Shown here: positions 9,404-18,882 of the stretch, in pieces | Layout: the number at the start of each line of letters is the position of its first letter | Position numbering within the stretch: the stretch's first letter is position 1 | Origin: Acinetobacter sp. CFCC 10889 | Lineage (GTDB): Bacteria > Pseudomonadota > Gammaproteobacteria > Pseudomonadales > Moraxellaceae | Assembly (NCBI RefSeq): GCF_003268395.1 | Contig: NZ_LQXQ01000025.1 | Coordinates: 1-62,785 of the forward strand | Length of the DNA stretch: 62,785 nucleotides | Reading direction: 5' to 3' | The notes under the pieces: model-generated | Database searches by the model: none | Told to the model about the DNA's origin: nothing | Seen by the model: only the letters and a program-made list of their open reading frames with translations | Translations under genes and position numbers: made by a program

Positions 9404-11128
9404 GTGAAACAAGATTTCAAAGTCTATTTACGACTATTAAGTTATTTAAAGCCATTTTGGGGCATAGCGATTTTAGTCGTTTTAGGTTTTGCAATAAATG
9501 CAGCAACGGAAGTTTCTGTTGCGAAGCTGCTAGAAAAAATCATCACTGCTATTCAGGAAAAAGACCGCAGTTTTACTGCACTATTTCCTGCCTTAGTGGT
9601 ATTGCTCATGTTTTTTCGTGGTGTGGGTTTATTCATGGGAGGATATTTCACAGCAGTTATTTCACGAAATTTAATCTTTAATATTCGTCAGGAAGTCTTT
9701 GCAAAATTATTGCGTTTACCTGCGCAATATTATTTGGACAATAGCAGTGGGCATATCACTGCTAAGATTATGTATAACGTTGAGCAGTTGACCGCAGCAT
9801 CGACTGAATCGCTAAAAACTATTGTGCAGCAAGGGTTGATTACCATCGCTTTACTGGGTTATTTGCTTTATGTGAGTTGGAAATTAACCTTATGTATTTT
9901 GATTTTTGGACCATTGATTGGGGTGATTATTCGTAAAGCCTCAAAACGTATGCGTAAATTGTCTACCCAAGTACAAAATACGATGGGTGATGTCAACCAT
10001 GTGGTGCAAGAATCAGTCAATGGGCACTTGGTGGTAAAAGGTTTTGGTGGACAAACTGCGGAGCAAACCCGTTTTCGAGATCACTCTTTAGAAAACCTTA
10101 AACGTGGTTTGAAAATGGTGATCGTGCAACAATTGAATAGTCCAATTGTGCAACTCATTATGTCAATTGCGCTCAGTATTATTATGTGGATTGCGCTTAG
10201 ACCAGAAGTTATTGGCGATATGTCAGCAGGTGGATTTGTTTCCTATATCACAGCAGCAGGGATGCTCAGTAAGCCGATTAAAGCATTGACAGATGTAAAT
10301 GAAAAATTACAACGTGGTATGGCAGCAGCGCATTCAGTATTTGAATTGTTGGATTTACCTGAAGAAAAAAATACAGGGACATTAACACCAACTTTACATG
10401 GAAATGTTGAATTTAAACATGTCAATATGACTTATGCTGATGGTTATCAAGCCATTTCAGATTTTACCTTGTCGATTAAAAAAGGTCAGACGGTTGCAAT
10501 TGTTGGGCGTTCAGGTGCGGGTAAATCATCTTTGGTCAATTTGCTCATGCGTTATAATGATGTGAGTTCAGGGCAAATTGAACTGGATGGACATCAAATT
10601 CAAGATATTGAAATCACCTGTTTAAGAACCCAAATTGCGATTGTGAATCAACAAGTGGTGTTGTTCAATCGCAGTATTCGTGAAAATATTGCCTATGGTC
10701 AGCTTGAAAATGCCACTGATGAGGAAATAGTTGCAGCAGCGAAAGCCGCTTATGCACATGATTTTATTATGGCATTACCACAAGGTTATGATACAGAAAT
10801 AGGTGCACAAGGCTTAACTTTATCTGGTGGTCAACGTCAACGTATTGCGATTGCACGTGCGATTTTGAAAAATGCCCCGATTTTAATTTTAGATGAAGCG
10901 ACCAGTGCTTTAGATAATGAATCTGAGCATTTTATTCAAAAAGCATTTGATGAACAGATGGAGCATCGTACAACCATCGTGATTGCACATCGACTTTCAA
11001 CCATTGAAAATGCAGATGTGATTGTGGTTATGGATAAAGGGCGTATCATTGAGCAGGGTACGCATGCGGCATTGTTGGCACAGCATGGCGCATATCATCA
11101 ATTACATGAACGTAGTTTTGAGGAATAA
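9404..11128 (+). CDS. msbA: Lipid A flippase / ABC transporter MsbA
   Basis: ABC exporter half-transporter of 574 aa: six-helix membrane domain, then an ATPase with Walker A GRSGAGKSS, signature LSGGQRQRIAIARA, Walker B ILILDEATSALD and the H-loop IVIAHRLST. It flips lipid A-core from the inner to the outer leaflet. GTG start 3 bp after the restored exbD stop. Position directly before lpxK and kdsB identifies it as MsbA rather than a drug exporter. Confidence 0.93.
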   Translation: MKQDFKVYLRLLSYLKPFWGIAILVVLGFAINAATEVSVAKLLEKIITAIQEKDRSFTALFPALVVLLMFFRGVGLFMGGYFTAVISRNLIFNIRQEVFAKLLRLPAQYYLDNSSGHITAKIMYNVEQLTAASTESLKTIVQQGLITIALLGYLLYVSWKLTLCILIFGPLIGVIIRKASKRMRKLSTQVQNTMGDVNHVVQESVNGHLVVKGFGGQTAEQTRFRDHSLENLKRGLKMVIVQQLNSPIVQLIMSIALSIIMWIALRPEVIGDMSAGGFVSYITAAGMLSKPIKALTDVNEKLQRGMAAAHSVFELLDLPEEKNTGTLTPTLHGNVEFKHVNMTYADGYQAISDFTLSIKKGQTVAIVGRSGAGKSSLVNLLMRYNDVSSGQIELDGHQIQDIEITCLRTQIAIVNQQVVLFNRSIRENIAYGQLENATDEEIVAAAKAAYAHDFIMALPQGYDTEIGAQGLTLSGGQRQRIAIARAILKNAPILILDEATSALDNESEHFIQKAFDEQMEHRTTIVIAHRLSTIENADVIVVMDKGRIIEQGTHAALLAQHGAYHQLHERSFEE

Positions 11129-11134
11129 CACCTT

Positions 11135-12154
11135 ATGTCTATTGCGCAAATCATTCAAAATGCTTGGAATCGACAAGCAAAATGGTTGATTGCTTTGCGC
11201 CCATTATCATGGTTGTATCGTTTTGGTTTTGTGGTGAATCGTCAACTTTATCTTTCAGGTATAAAGCAGCGCTATTGTGCACCTGTGCCTGTGATGATTA
11301 TTGGAAATATTACTGTGGGTGGCAGTGGTAAAACACCATTGTTAATTCATTTGGTGAAATATTTACAAGAAAATGGTGTGCGTGTTGGTGTGATCAGTCG
11401 TGGCTATGGTGGTCATGGTCCTTTTCCTGCACAAGTCACTTTAGATTCTGTGCCCGAAACAGTAGGTGATGAGCCATGTTTGATTGTGCAATCTACAGAT
11501 GTACCTATGGTTGTCGGCTCTAATCGTAAAGCCAGTATTGAGCTGTTATTAAAACAACATAAGCTTGATTTAATCATTAGTGATGATGGCTTGCAGCATT
11601 GGGCATTAGATCGTCAAATTGAATGGATTGTGTTGGATAATAATCGTGGCTTGGGGAATGAAAAACTATTGCCTGAAGGTTATTTGCGAGAGCCTGTATC
11701 ACGTTTACATCAAAGCACCGTGATTGAGCATGCGCATACGCCACAATCAAATTTGAATATGCATTTAGAAGTTGCTGCTCCATATTTACTGAATCCAAGC
11801 TATGATCAAGCTGAAATTTTTGATGCAAGTTTGGACTATTATGCAGTGGTCGGGATTGGTTTTCCCCAGCGTTTCTATCGCACCTTAGAAAGTATGGGGG
11901 TGCAACAATTTCAATGCCATGAATTTCCAGATCATTATGATTATGAAATTCAAGACTTACAGTTTGAAGATGCTAACCCAATTATTACGACTGAAAAAGA
12001 TGCTGTCAAATTATTGCCATTATTAAAACAACATCCTCATTTTCAACGTGAAATTTGGGTGATTCCTGTGGAAGCTGTGCTTTCAGATGAATGTTATCAC
12101 GTCTTAAATCAGCAATTGGCTGAACTCGGTATTGCGCTTTCACAAGGTAAATAA
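11135..12154 (+). CDS. lpxK: Tetraacyldisaccharide 4'-kinase LpxK
   Basis: P-loop kinase of lipid A synthesis that phosphorylates the 4' position of the disaccharide. The Walker A region [13 protein letters not shown] and the downstream [17 protein letters not shown] and TTEKDAVKL boxes are characteristic. 339 aa. It starts 6 bp after msbA and is followed after 1 bp by kdsB. Confidence 0.95.
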   Translation: MSIAQIIQNAWNRQAKWLIALRPLSWLYRFGFVVNRQLYLSGIKQRYCAPVPVMIIGNITVGGSGKTPLLIHLVKYLQENGVRVGVISRGYGGHGPFPAQVTLDSVPETVGDEPCLIVQSTDVPMVVGSNRKASIELLLKQHKLDLIISDDGLQHWALDRQIEWIVLDNNRGLGNEKLLPEGYLREPVSRLHQSTVIEHAHTPQSNLNMHLEVAAPYLLNPSYDQAEIFDASLDYYAVVGIGFPQRFYRTLESMGVQQFQCHEFPDHYDYEIQDLQFEDANPIITTEKDAVKLLPLLKQHPHFQREIWVIPVEAVLSDECYHVLNQQLAELGIALSQGK

Positions 12155-12155
12155 A

Positions 12156-12917
12156 ATGAAACATATTGTTATTCCTGCACGTTATTCAAGTTCTCGATTA
12201 CCTGCTAAACCATTGTTGTTGATTCATGGTCGTCCGATGATTCTACGTGTTGTGGATCAAGCAAAAAAAGTTTTGGATTTTGATGACTTGTGTGTCGCAA
12301 CCGATGATGAGCGCATTGCGGAAGTATGTCGTGCCGAAGGTGTTGATGTAGTGATGACCAATCCAAATCATCCATCAGGTACAGATCGACTGAGTGAAGT
12401 TGCACGCATTAAAGGTTGGGCGGCTGACGATATTATTGTCAATGTACAGGGTGATGAGCCTTTATTGCCCGCAGCATTGGTACGTCAAGTGGCAGACTTG
12501 TTGGTGGCAAAACCAGATTGTTCGATGTCAACTTTATGTGAGCCAATTCATCAACTTGAAGAGTTTGAGCGTGATAGCATTGTAAAAGTAGTCATGAGCA
12601 AGTTGAATGAAGCTCTGTATTTTAGCCGTTCACAGATTCCTTATGATCGTGAAGGTGCAAAACAAGATGTAAAAACCTTACACAGCAATGCTTATCGTCA
12701 TCTAGGACTTTATGCTTATCGTGTACGTTTATTACAAGACTATGTGACTTGGGATATGGGGACATTGGAGCAGCTTGAAAGTTTAGAGCAACTGCGTGTT
12801 TTGGAAAATGGTCATCGCATTGCAATTGCTGTTGCACAAGTAAATTTACCACCAGGTGTGGATACACAAGCAGATTTGGATCGTTTAAATGCTATGGATG
12901 TGTCAAATTTTGAATAA
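12156..12917 (+). CDS. kdsB: 3-deoxy-manno-octulosonate cytidylyltransferase KdsB
   Basis: Activates KDO to CMP-KDO for LPS core synthesis. The N-terminal [18 protein letters not shown] and the [11 protein letters not shown] motif are diagnostic. The ATG at 12156, one base after the lpxK stop, gives 253 aa; an upstream in-frame codon inside lpxK is unlikely to be used. Confidence 0.95.
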   Translation: MKHIVIPARYSSSRLPAKPLLLIHGRPMILRVVDQAKKVLDFDDLCVATDDERIAEVCRAEGVDVVMTNPNHPSGTDRLSEVARIKGWAADDIIVNVQGDEPLLPAALVRQVADLLVAKPDCSMSTLCEPIHQLEEFERDSIVKVVMSKLNEALYFSRSQIPYDREGAKQDVKTLHSNAYRHLGLYAYRVRLLQDYVTWDMGTLEQLESLEQLRVLENGHRIAIAVAQVNLPPGVDTQADLDRLNAMDVSNFE

Positions 12918-12929
12918 TTGGCGACAAAA

Positions 12930-13916
12930 ATGAGTATGAATTCATCCAATGATCAAGTTTATCCGTGGCAAGAACAAGTGTGGAAAACCTTAACAGGGCG
13001 TTTTCCACAGCTTGGGCATGGTTTATTATTTTATGGTAAAAAGGGTTGTGGTAAACATGCATTTGCACAGCATTTTTTGTCATGGGTATTGTGCCTAAAT
13101 AAACGTGCTGATGCAGCTTGTGGTGAGTGTAGTAGTTGTTTGTGGTTGAAATCAGATACTCATCCAAATTATGTGCATATCAGTACCGATGAAGACAACA
13201 AAAAGCAAAATGCTAAAATTAAAATCGAAAAAATTCGTGAACTTTTACCTTTTGTGCAGCAAACAGTAGACGGTTGGCGGGTGATCGTAATAGAACCAGC
13301 AGAAGCCTTAAATATTGCTTCAGCTAATGCTTTACTGAAAACCTTAGAAGAGCCAGGCGAAAAGGTGGTCATTATTTTATTGGCAGATCATTATTTAAAA
13401 TTACCAGCCACCATTCGTAGTCGTTTACAACATTTTGCTTTGGATCGTATTTCATCTGAACAAGCACATGGTTATTTACAACAACATTTAACGACAGCCT
13501 CTACACAGCAAATTCAGTTGCTCATGAATTTGTCCAATCAAATGCCGTTACAAGCGATGAAGTTGGCAGAAAAAGAATGGTTAAATCGCCGTTCTGAGTT
13601 TGTGCAAGATTGGCAAAAATTAGTGATACAGAAAAGTATGCCAATGCAATTTGCGACCAAGTGGAATAAAGAACTCAATTTTCAAGATTTTATTGAAATG
13701 TTTGAATATTTAATCGGTGATGTGATTGCTATAAAATTACAACAAAGCATTAAAAATACCGATTTGACCTTAAATCTACTCGCAGAACAGTATGCTTTAG
13801 AGGTATTATTTTCAGTCTATGAAGGTTTGCAGCAGTCAAAAAGAAAAGTTGATCAAAACGTGCAAACCAATCTAATTATTGATCAACTTTCTATACAATT
13901 AATGAATGTTTCATAA
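12930..13916 (+). CDS. holB: DNA polymerase III subunit delta' (HolB)
   Basis: Clamp-loader subunit of 328 aa. A P-loop-like GKKGCGKHAFAQ, a zinc module with CGECSSC, and the AAA+ segment NALLKTLEEPGE followed by TIRSRLQ (arginine finger region) are visible. I chose the ATG at 12930; a TTG directly after the kdsB stop is in frame but less likely. Followed by a PilZ gene, the order seen with holB-pilZ-tatD in many gammaproteobacteria. Confidence 0.93.
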   Translation: MSMNSSNDQVYPWQEQVWKTLTGRFPQLGHGLLFYGKKGCGKHAFAQHFLSWVLCLNKRADAACGECSSCLWLKSDTHPNYVHISTDEDNKKQNAKIKIEKIRELLPFVQQTVDGWRVIVIEPAEALNIASANALLKTLEEPGEKVVIILLADHYLKLPATIRSRLQHFALDRISSEQAHGYLQQHLTTASTQQIQLLMNLSNQMPLQAMKLAEKEWLNRRSEFVQDWQKLVIQKSMPMQFATKWNKELNFQDFIEMFEYLIGDVIAIKLQQSIKNTDLTLNLLAEQYALEVLFSVYEGLQQSKRKVDQNVQTNLIIDQLSIQLMNVS

Positions 13917-13928
13917 TTTGGGGAAATA

Positions 13929-14273
13929 ATGATGCAACCACGTATGGGCGGTTTATTGCAGCTTGTTATTGCAGATCGTGCAACTTTACAAGCAAGTTAT
14001 ATGTCTTTTGTGCAAGGTGGTGGTTTGTTTGTACCATCAAATCAAGCTGTGAAAATGGGTGAGGAGGTTTTCTTGTTAGCAACTTTGCCTGAACAGTCAC
14101 AAAAGATTCCATTAACAGGAAAAGTCATTTGGATTTCACCAAAACAGTCAGGTAAAAAGCCTCAAGGTTTTGCGATCCAACTTAGTGGTGAAAAAGGGAT
14201 GTATTATAAAAGTGAAGCAGAAAGATTATTGGCAGGGGTGAAAGCGTCTGACCGTAATAGCTTTACCATGTAA
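13929..14273 (+). CDS. pilZ: PilZ-domain protein (type IV pilus biogenesis PilZ)
   Basis: Small PilZ-fold protein of 114 aa between holB and tatD, the usual place of the pilus-assembly PilZ. Visible are LQASYMSFVQGGGLFVPS and the strand TGKVIWISPKQSGKKPQGFAIQL. The canonical c-di-GMP-binding RxxxR pair is not evident at the N-terminus, which agrees with PilZ itself not binding c-di-GMP. Expected role is in type IV pilus assembly and twitching. Confidence 0.85.
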   Translation: MMQPRMGGLLQLVIADRATLQASYMSFVQGGGLFVPSNQAVKMGEEVFLLATLPEQSQKIPLTGKVIWISPKQSGKKPQGFAIQLSGEKGMYYKSEAERLLAGVKASDRNSFTM

Positions 14274-14302
14274 ACAGCCTAGATTGAAATATAGGAAAAA
14301 TC

Positions 14303-15076
14303 GTGTTTGTTGATACTCATTGCCATTTAACGTTATTAGATCTTACGCCTTATGCGGGAGATTTGGATGCAGCACTACAACAAGCACGTGATGGTGGTGT
14401 GTCCAAATTTATGGGAATTTCTGTAGATTTGGATGATCATATTGCATTATCTGCGATTGCTGCACGTCATGCTGATGTTGGCTATAGTGTGGGGGTGCAT
14501 CCATGTGAAGATGTTGCCACTATGCAACGTGCTACAGTGGAAAAACTGGTTGAATTGGCACAGCCTAGCAATGTTTGGGCGTTGGGTGAAACAGGATTGG
14601 ATTATTTTCACAGCACAGAATTTATTCCTGAACAAAAAGAATGTTTTGCACGACATATTCATGCTTCACAAATCATGAAAAAACCTGTGGTGGTACATAC
14701 TCGTTCTGCAAAACATGACACTGTAGAGATTATTCGTGCTGAAAAATCTACACACGGTATTTTGCATTGTTTTACTGAAGATTGGGAAACAGCTAAAGCA
14801 GTGCTAGATTGTGGTTATTACATCTCATTTTCAGGTATTGTGTCATTTAAAAATGCGCAAGACCTTCGTGATGTTGCCAAACAAGTTCCATTAGATCGAA
14901 TTTTAATTGAAACGGACAGTCCATATCTCGCACCCATGCCGTATCGTGGTAAAACCAATGAGCCAAAATACGTTCCCTATGTAGCCAAAGCCTTAAGTGA
15001 TGTATATGATAAAACACCTGAGGAAATCGGATTAATCACATCACAAAATTTTGAAAATTTGCTCAGACAAAATTAA
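14303..15076 (+). CDS. TatD-family metal-dependent hydrolase (YcfH-like DNase)
   Basis: TIM-barrel metal hydrolase of 257 aa. The N-terminal FVDTHCHLTLLDL metal motif, ALGETGLDYF, VVHTRSAKHDT, GILHCFTED and IETDSPYLAP are all family boxes. It probably hydrolyses nucleic acid or D-aminoacyl ends; the physiological substrate is not deducible. GTG start, 29 bp after pilZ. Confidence 0.9.
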   Translation: MFVDTHCHLTLLDLTPYAGDLDAALQQARDGGVSKFMGISVDLDDHIALSAIAARHADVGYSVGVHPCEDVATMQRATVEKLVELAQPSNVWALGETGLDYFHSTEFIPEQKECFARHIHASQIMKKPVVVHTRSAKHDTVEIIRAEKSTHGILHCFTEDWETAKAVLDCGYYISFSGIVSFKNAQDLRDVAKQVPLDRILIETDSPYLAPMPYRGKTNEPKYVPYVAKALSDVYDKTPEEIGLITSQNFENLLRQN

Positions 15077-15118
15077 ATTTAATGCCGTAGATATAAGATT
15101 AAGAAGAGAGTTTATCGA

Positions 15119-15739
15119 GTGAAGATGGATCGTCAGGCTCAGTTTAGAGCAAGAGAAGCATTAATTTTTCAGGTGGCTGAACAGTTATTGTTAGAAAATG
15201 GTGAATCAGGCATGACGCTTGATGCTTTGGCAGCCGAATTAGATCTCGCAAAAGGGACACTCTATAAACATTTTCAGAGTAAAGATGAATTGTATATGTT
15301 GCTGATTATTCGTAATGAGCGCATGTTATTGGAAATGATCAAAGATACAGAGAAAGAATTTCCTGAACATTTGGCGTTTTTTATGTTACATCATTTGCAT
15401 CATCCTGAACGTACTGTGTTATTTCATCAGATTGAAGAGCGTTTATCGACTACAGGGCAAGGGATTCATCATTTATTTCATGAACTATATCAAGTCCGTA
15501 AACAACGTTTACGTATTATCATTCGTATGACGGATCAATATTTAGCAGATATCGAAAGTCAAATGTCAGGACGTGATTATTTAGCTTCGATTTGGTCAAT
15601 CACACATGGTGGTGCAGCCATTCTCAATTCAAGTTTTTATCAACGCTATTTAGGCTCAAGAGATACCTTGCGTGTGGCATTGATTGATCAAGCATTACTG
15701 ATGCCGAAGCATGCGCAATCTGTTGGTGAGTTTAGCTAA
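15119..15739 (+). CDS. TetR/AcrR-family transcriptional regulator
   Basis: 206-aa repressor with an N-terminal helix-turn-helix: MTLDALAAELDLAKGTLYKHFQSKDELY. The C-terminal ligand domain is not recognisable. It starts with GTG (15119; an ATG lies two codons in) behind a purine-rich AGAGAG, and ends 3 bp before gspH, so it may be transcribed with the secretion genes. Ligand and targets unknown. Confidence 0.85.
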   Translation: MKMDRQAQFRAREALIFQVAEQLLLENGESGMTLDALAAELDLAKGTLYKHFQSKDELYMLLIIRNERMLLEMIKDTEKEFPEHLAFFMLHHLHHPERTVLFHQIEERLSTTGQGIHHLFHELYQVRKQRLRIIIRMTDQYLADIESQMSGRDYLASIWSITHGGAAILNSSFYQRYLGSRDTLRVALIDQALLMPKHAQSVGEFS

Positions 15740-15742
15740 GTC

Positions 15743-16309
15743 ATGAATAAGCCATCACTATTTATTCTACAAAAAGGTTTTACCTTGATTGAATTGATGG
15801 TGGTGATTGTGATCGTAAGCATTATGGCATCTCTGGTGGTGCTGAACATTGGTGGTGTGGATCATCGTAAAGCTTTGCAAGCACGTGAGTTTTTATTGCT
15901 TGATTTAAAGAAAATAAATCGTGATGCCAATGATCAAGCACGTGTCTATGCACTTGATATTTTGCCTGCCACAGATGTTGCGCCATTTCGCTATAAGCTT
16001 GTGCAATATCAGCCTTTTACTGAAAATGCTGACAAAAGTTTAAGGCTAATTGAAGAAAAACCGTGGAAAGAAGTACAAAGCTTTGATCTACGCAGTTTAC
16101 CTGAACGTGTGTCATTTACTGTGCAAAGCCAAGAACACCGTTTTGTGAATGCCAATAATACTGATTTATTGGGAAATAATGCTCCTAAATTGATTTGGTT
16201 TGGCAATGGCGAGGCAAAACCTGTCAAAATTCAAATGTATTATGATCAAAAGCCGATTGGTGCTTTGATTGATTTGGATTATTTGGGGAAAGTCACAGAT
16301 GAAGAGTAA
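15743..16309 (+). CDS. gspH: Type II secretion minor pseudopilin GspH
   Basis: 188 aa with a type IV prepilin-like leader: short charged N-terminus, then KGFTLIELMVVIVIVSIMAS, cut after Gly, with Glu at position +5. It is a minor pseudopilin of the type II secretion pseudopilus. It heads the run gspH-I-J-K. Its last codons overlap an ATG (16299) that encodes MKSK and is probably the original start of gspI. Confidence 0.82.
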   Translation: MNKPSLFILQKGFTLIELMVVIVIVSIMASLVVLNIGGVDHRKALQAREFLLLDLKKINRDANDQARVYALDILPATDVAPFRYKLVQYQPFTENADKSLRLIEEKPWKEVQSFDLRSLPERVSFTVQSQEHRFVNANNTDLLGNNAPKLIWFGNGEAKPVKIQMYYDQKPIGALIDLDYLGKVTDEE

Positions 16310-16310
16310 A

Positions 16311-16654
16311 GACACGAGATACATATCCTCATCGTATCCTTGGACAAAGTATTGTTCTATTTATTCTTTATCCTCAAACAGAATTTTTGATCTGACGACG
16401 GGATCGAATAGCAATGTGAATTACTCGAAGCATAGTTTCTCATCTTGCGCTCGGGCAAAGAGTTACTTTGCTATCCCTCGTTCTCAAACGCAGTTTTCGG
16501 ACGAATTGAGCCTTCTAAAAACACATTTAAACATTCGAAACAAAGTTTCTCATCTTGCGCTCGGGCAAAGTGTTACTTTGCTATCCCTCGTTCCTCAAAC
16601 GCAGTTTTCGGACTTGCGACACGATCGAGCAGTGCTCGATTGAATCGTGTCTCA
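16311..16654 (+). repeat. 344-bp repeat block inserted at the gspH/gspI junction
   Basis: The block separates an MKSK start (16299-16310) from the mature GFTLIE segment of gspI (from 16655). It holds two near-identical copies of a ~70-bp unit (16434-16502 and 16544-16613, period 110 bp) and an upstream degenerate copy (about 16327-16396). Each good copy carries a hairpin GCAAAG-N5-CTTTGC. The ends are inverted repeats, GACACGAG on the left and a sequence ending ATCGTGTCTCA on the right. A hairpin GACACGATCGAGCA / TGCTCG..ATCGTGTC sits at the right end. No transposase is encoded. The two open frames crossing it look like translated repeat, not genes. Confidence 0.7.
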
Positions 16655-17028
16655 GGATTTACCTTGATCGAGGTTGTGGTGGCATTGGCGATTTTTGCGG
16701 TAGCAGCGATGGCACTGACCAAAGTGGCGATGCAATATACTCAGTCTACCGCAAATTCGATTTTAAGAACCAAAGCGCAATTTGTGGCACAAAACCAAGT
16801 TGCATTGATGGAAATTAATCAGGAACAGTTGACAGGAACGCAGTCTGAGCAAATTACTTCACAAGGTGAACGTGGCAGGTAGACAAAAAAGCTGAAAGCA
16901 CGATTAGTCCAGAGATTAAAAAAATAGATATTCAGATCAGTTTGTATAATCCAGAAAGTAATAAAGTGGAAGCAGGCATTACCAATGTCGTGTTTTTTAA
17001 TTATCCACAAAAAAATGTTCAATCCTAG
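16640..17028 (+). CDS. gspI: Type II secretion minor pseudopilin GspI, displaced start and frameshifted
   Basis: The N-terminus SGFTLIEVVVALAIFAVAAMAL is a clear prepilin leader and helix, and the following KVAMQYTQS matches GspI. Two problems exist. First, the repeat block splits the gene from its likely ATG (16299); the nearest usable start is the TTG at 16640, giving MNRVSG before the cleavage site. Second, near 16873 one base is missing: CGTGGCAG should probably read CGTTGGCAG (RWQ). This gives a stop at 16882 instead of continuing through VDKKAESTISPEIKK to the stop at 17028. The second defect is probably a sequencing error; the first is large and likely real. Confidence 0.72.
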
Positions 17029-17042
17029 TGTGAGTTGTAGTT

Positions 17043-17663
17043 ATGTCCTATAAGCGTACAGTACGAGGATTTACGCTGATCGAACTCATGGTTGCAATTG
17101 CGATCTTTGCGGTATTGGCAGCATTGGGTTGGAAGATTTTTGATTATCTAAGTAAAGTGAAAGATCGTAATGCGATGCATGAGCAAAACTTAGGACAATT
17201 ACAAGAGGCATATCAACAAATACAACGTGATACTGTGCAAATCATTCCAGTAACGGGAAGTATGGGACAACAAATTTTACCTGCTTTGCAACTGGATAAT
17301 CAGAAATTAAGTTTTAGTAAAACAGGTATGACCGATCCTTTAAAACAAGGAATTGCCAGTTTTGAACGGGTTGAATACGTTTATAATGCTCAAGATAAAA
17401 AGTTGTATCGTTTAAAATATAGCAACTTAAATCTATCTGCTGCGGCACAGCCTTTATCCAGTGTATTGCTCAATGATGTAGATCAATATCAAGTGACTGC
17501 GCTGAATCCAAATGAGGGAGAGCGTTGGCCTGATGAAAATGCATTTAATGAACGTCAATTGCCCCGTGGTATTAAAATCAAAGTCATGATTCGTGATGTT
17601 GAATATGAATGGATTTTTAGTGTATTAAATACGGATTTTTTACGTGTTGAAGAGAAGCCATAA
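17043..17663 (+). CDS. gspJ: Type II secretion minor pseudopilin GspJ
   Basis: 206 aa. Leader MSYKRTVRG then FTLIELMVAIAIFAVLAALGW, with cleavage after Gly and Glu at +5. The C-terminal part (RLPRGIKIKVMIRD and EYEWIFSVLN) fits GspJ. It belongs to the tip complex of the pseudopilus together with GspI and GspK. 14 bp after the corrected gspI end. Confidence 0.87.
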   Translation: MSYKRTVRGFTLIELMVAIAIFAVLAALGWKIFDYLSKVKDRNAMHEQNLGQLQEAYQQIQRDTVQIIPVTGSMGQQILPALQLDNQKLSFSKTGMTDPLKQGIASFERVEYVYNAQDKKLYRLKYSNLNLSAAAQPLSSVLLNDVDQYQVTALNPNEGERWPDENAFNERQLPRGIKIKVMIRDVEYEWIFSVLNTDFLRVEEKP

Positions 17664-17687
17664 GAAAAATAATAGGTCATTAAATTT

Positions 17688-18635
17688 ATGAAACAGCAAA
17701 AAGGGATCGCATTAATTACAATCTTAGTGATGGTAGCCTTGGCAACCATTCTTGCTGCAAGTATTGCTAAACGTCAGTATGCGACCAATGAGAATACTGC
17801 GGTCTTGATGCGACAAAATCAAGCATTGAGTTATGCTAAAAGTGCTGAAGCTTTCTTCTCAGAATTGTTGATTCAAGATGCGCAAAACAGCCCGAATACA
17901 GACAATCTACAAGAAGTCTGGGCAAAACCAATGCCCGCTTTTCCTGTGGAGGGAGGATTTATTTCAGGTACATTGAAAGATGAGTCTGGAAAATTTAATT
18001 TGAACAGTCTGTTTAATTCGGATGGGAAAGTGAATGAGGAAAATAAAGCCTATTTTGAACGGATTTTGGTACGTGTCGGCTTGCCTGCTGAGATTAGTCA
18101 AGCGGTGATTGATTGGCAAGATCAAGATGATATACCAATCGGTGCGATGGGTGCAGAAAGTAGTTATTACAATGGGTTACAGCCGCCATACTCTGCGGCA
18201 AATCGTCCCTTTTTTAGTGTGGAAGAATTGAAATTGGTACGAGGTTTTGAGGGTGAAAAATACGATTTAATTCAGCAATATGTGTCTGCATTACCTGATA
18301 TTTCCAGTAAAATTAATATTAATACAGCACCTGCTTTGGTTTTAGCTGCAATTGATCCAAAACTTGATGTGGCACAAGTGGCAACTTTGCAAAAGCAAAA
18401 ACTAGAAAAAATGGAAAATTTTAATAATGTGCACGATTTATTAGGGGCTGATCTGTTTAAAAGTATCGAACCTGCAAATAAAGCCATTGCAGAAAAAGTT
18501 TTTGATGTAAAAAGTAATTATTTCAAAGCGGAAATAGATGTAGCATTGAACAATCGAAATCGCCAAATGAGCAGTTATTTGATGCGTAAAAATAATAAAG
18601 TTACAGTTTATGTGCGTAGTTTGGCACCGTTTTAA
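17688..18635 (+). CDS. gspK: Type II secretion minor pseudopilin GspK
   Basis: 315 aa, the largest minor pseudopilin. Atypical leader MKQQKGIALITILVMVALATILA lacks Glu at +5, which is normal for GspK. The family signature DESGKFNLNSL is followed by VIDWQDQDD and then KININTAPALVL, the helix-hairpin-helix-like part. It forms the pseudopilus tip with GspI and GspJ. Last gene of the cluster. Confidence 0.9.
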   Translation: MKQQKGIALITILVMVALATILAASIAKRQYATNENTAVLMRQNQALSYAKSAEAFFSELLIQDAQNSPNTDNLQEVWAKPMPAFPVEGGFISGTLKDESGKFNLNSLFNSDGKVNEENKAYFERILVRVGLPAEISQAVIDWQDQDDIPIGAMGAESSYYNGLQPPYSAANRPFFSVEELKLVRGFEGEKYDLIQQYVSALPDISSKININTAPALVLAAIDPKLDVAQVATLQKQKLEKMENFNNVHDLLGADLFKSIEPANKAIAEKVFDVKSNYFKAEIDVALNNRNRQMSSYLMRKNNKVTVYVRSLAPF

Positions 18636-18673
18636 AATTAATGGTACTCCAAAAAGCATACTGATGATATTGA

Positions 18674-18790
18674 ATGAAAATGATTCGGTTGAATGATGCT
18701 CGATCCGTTTTTATTATTCCAAAAAATCAACAAAATATGCTTTTACGTCTTGATGATGAAAGGAGTTTGATGCTGTATGGGGATGAATGA
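18674..18790 (+). CDS. Possible 38-aa small protein
   Basis: A short frame downstream of gspK encodes MKMIRLNDARSVFIIP and ends LMLYGDE. The composition looks protein-like (alternating charged and hydrophobic residues), but there is no strong ribosome-binding site and no family I recognise. Uncertain whether it is translated. Confidence 0.22.
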   Translation: MKMIRLNDARSVFIIPKNQQNMLLRLDDERSLMLYGDE

Positions 18791-18882
18791 CTTTCATTAT
18801 GTAAAAGTGTAAAGCGATCTAGGTAAGCAAAATGGTTTTTGATACATTGACCAACATTGAATAAAAATCTGAGTCACACGAT

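Noticed and set aside
16434..16613. Direct repeats that could suggest a CRISPR array
   Set aside because: Only two good copies, a 70-bp core with a 110-bp period, a degenerate third copy and no cas genes. This is a repeat insertion, not an array.
16269..16882. Two overlapping open frames across the gspH-gspI junction as separate genes
   Set aside because: Both translate the repeat cores (for example FSSCARAK twice). They lack protein-like composition; only the last part of one frame is real gspI.
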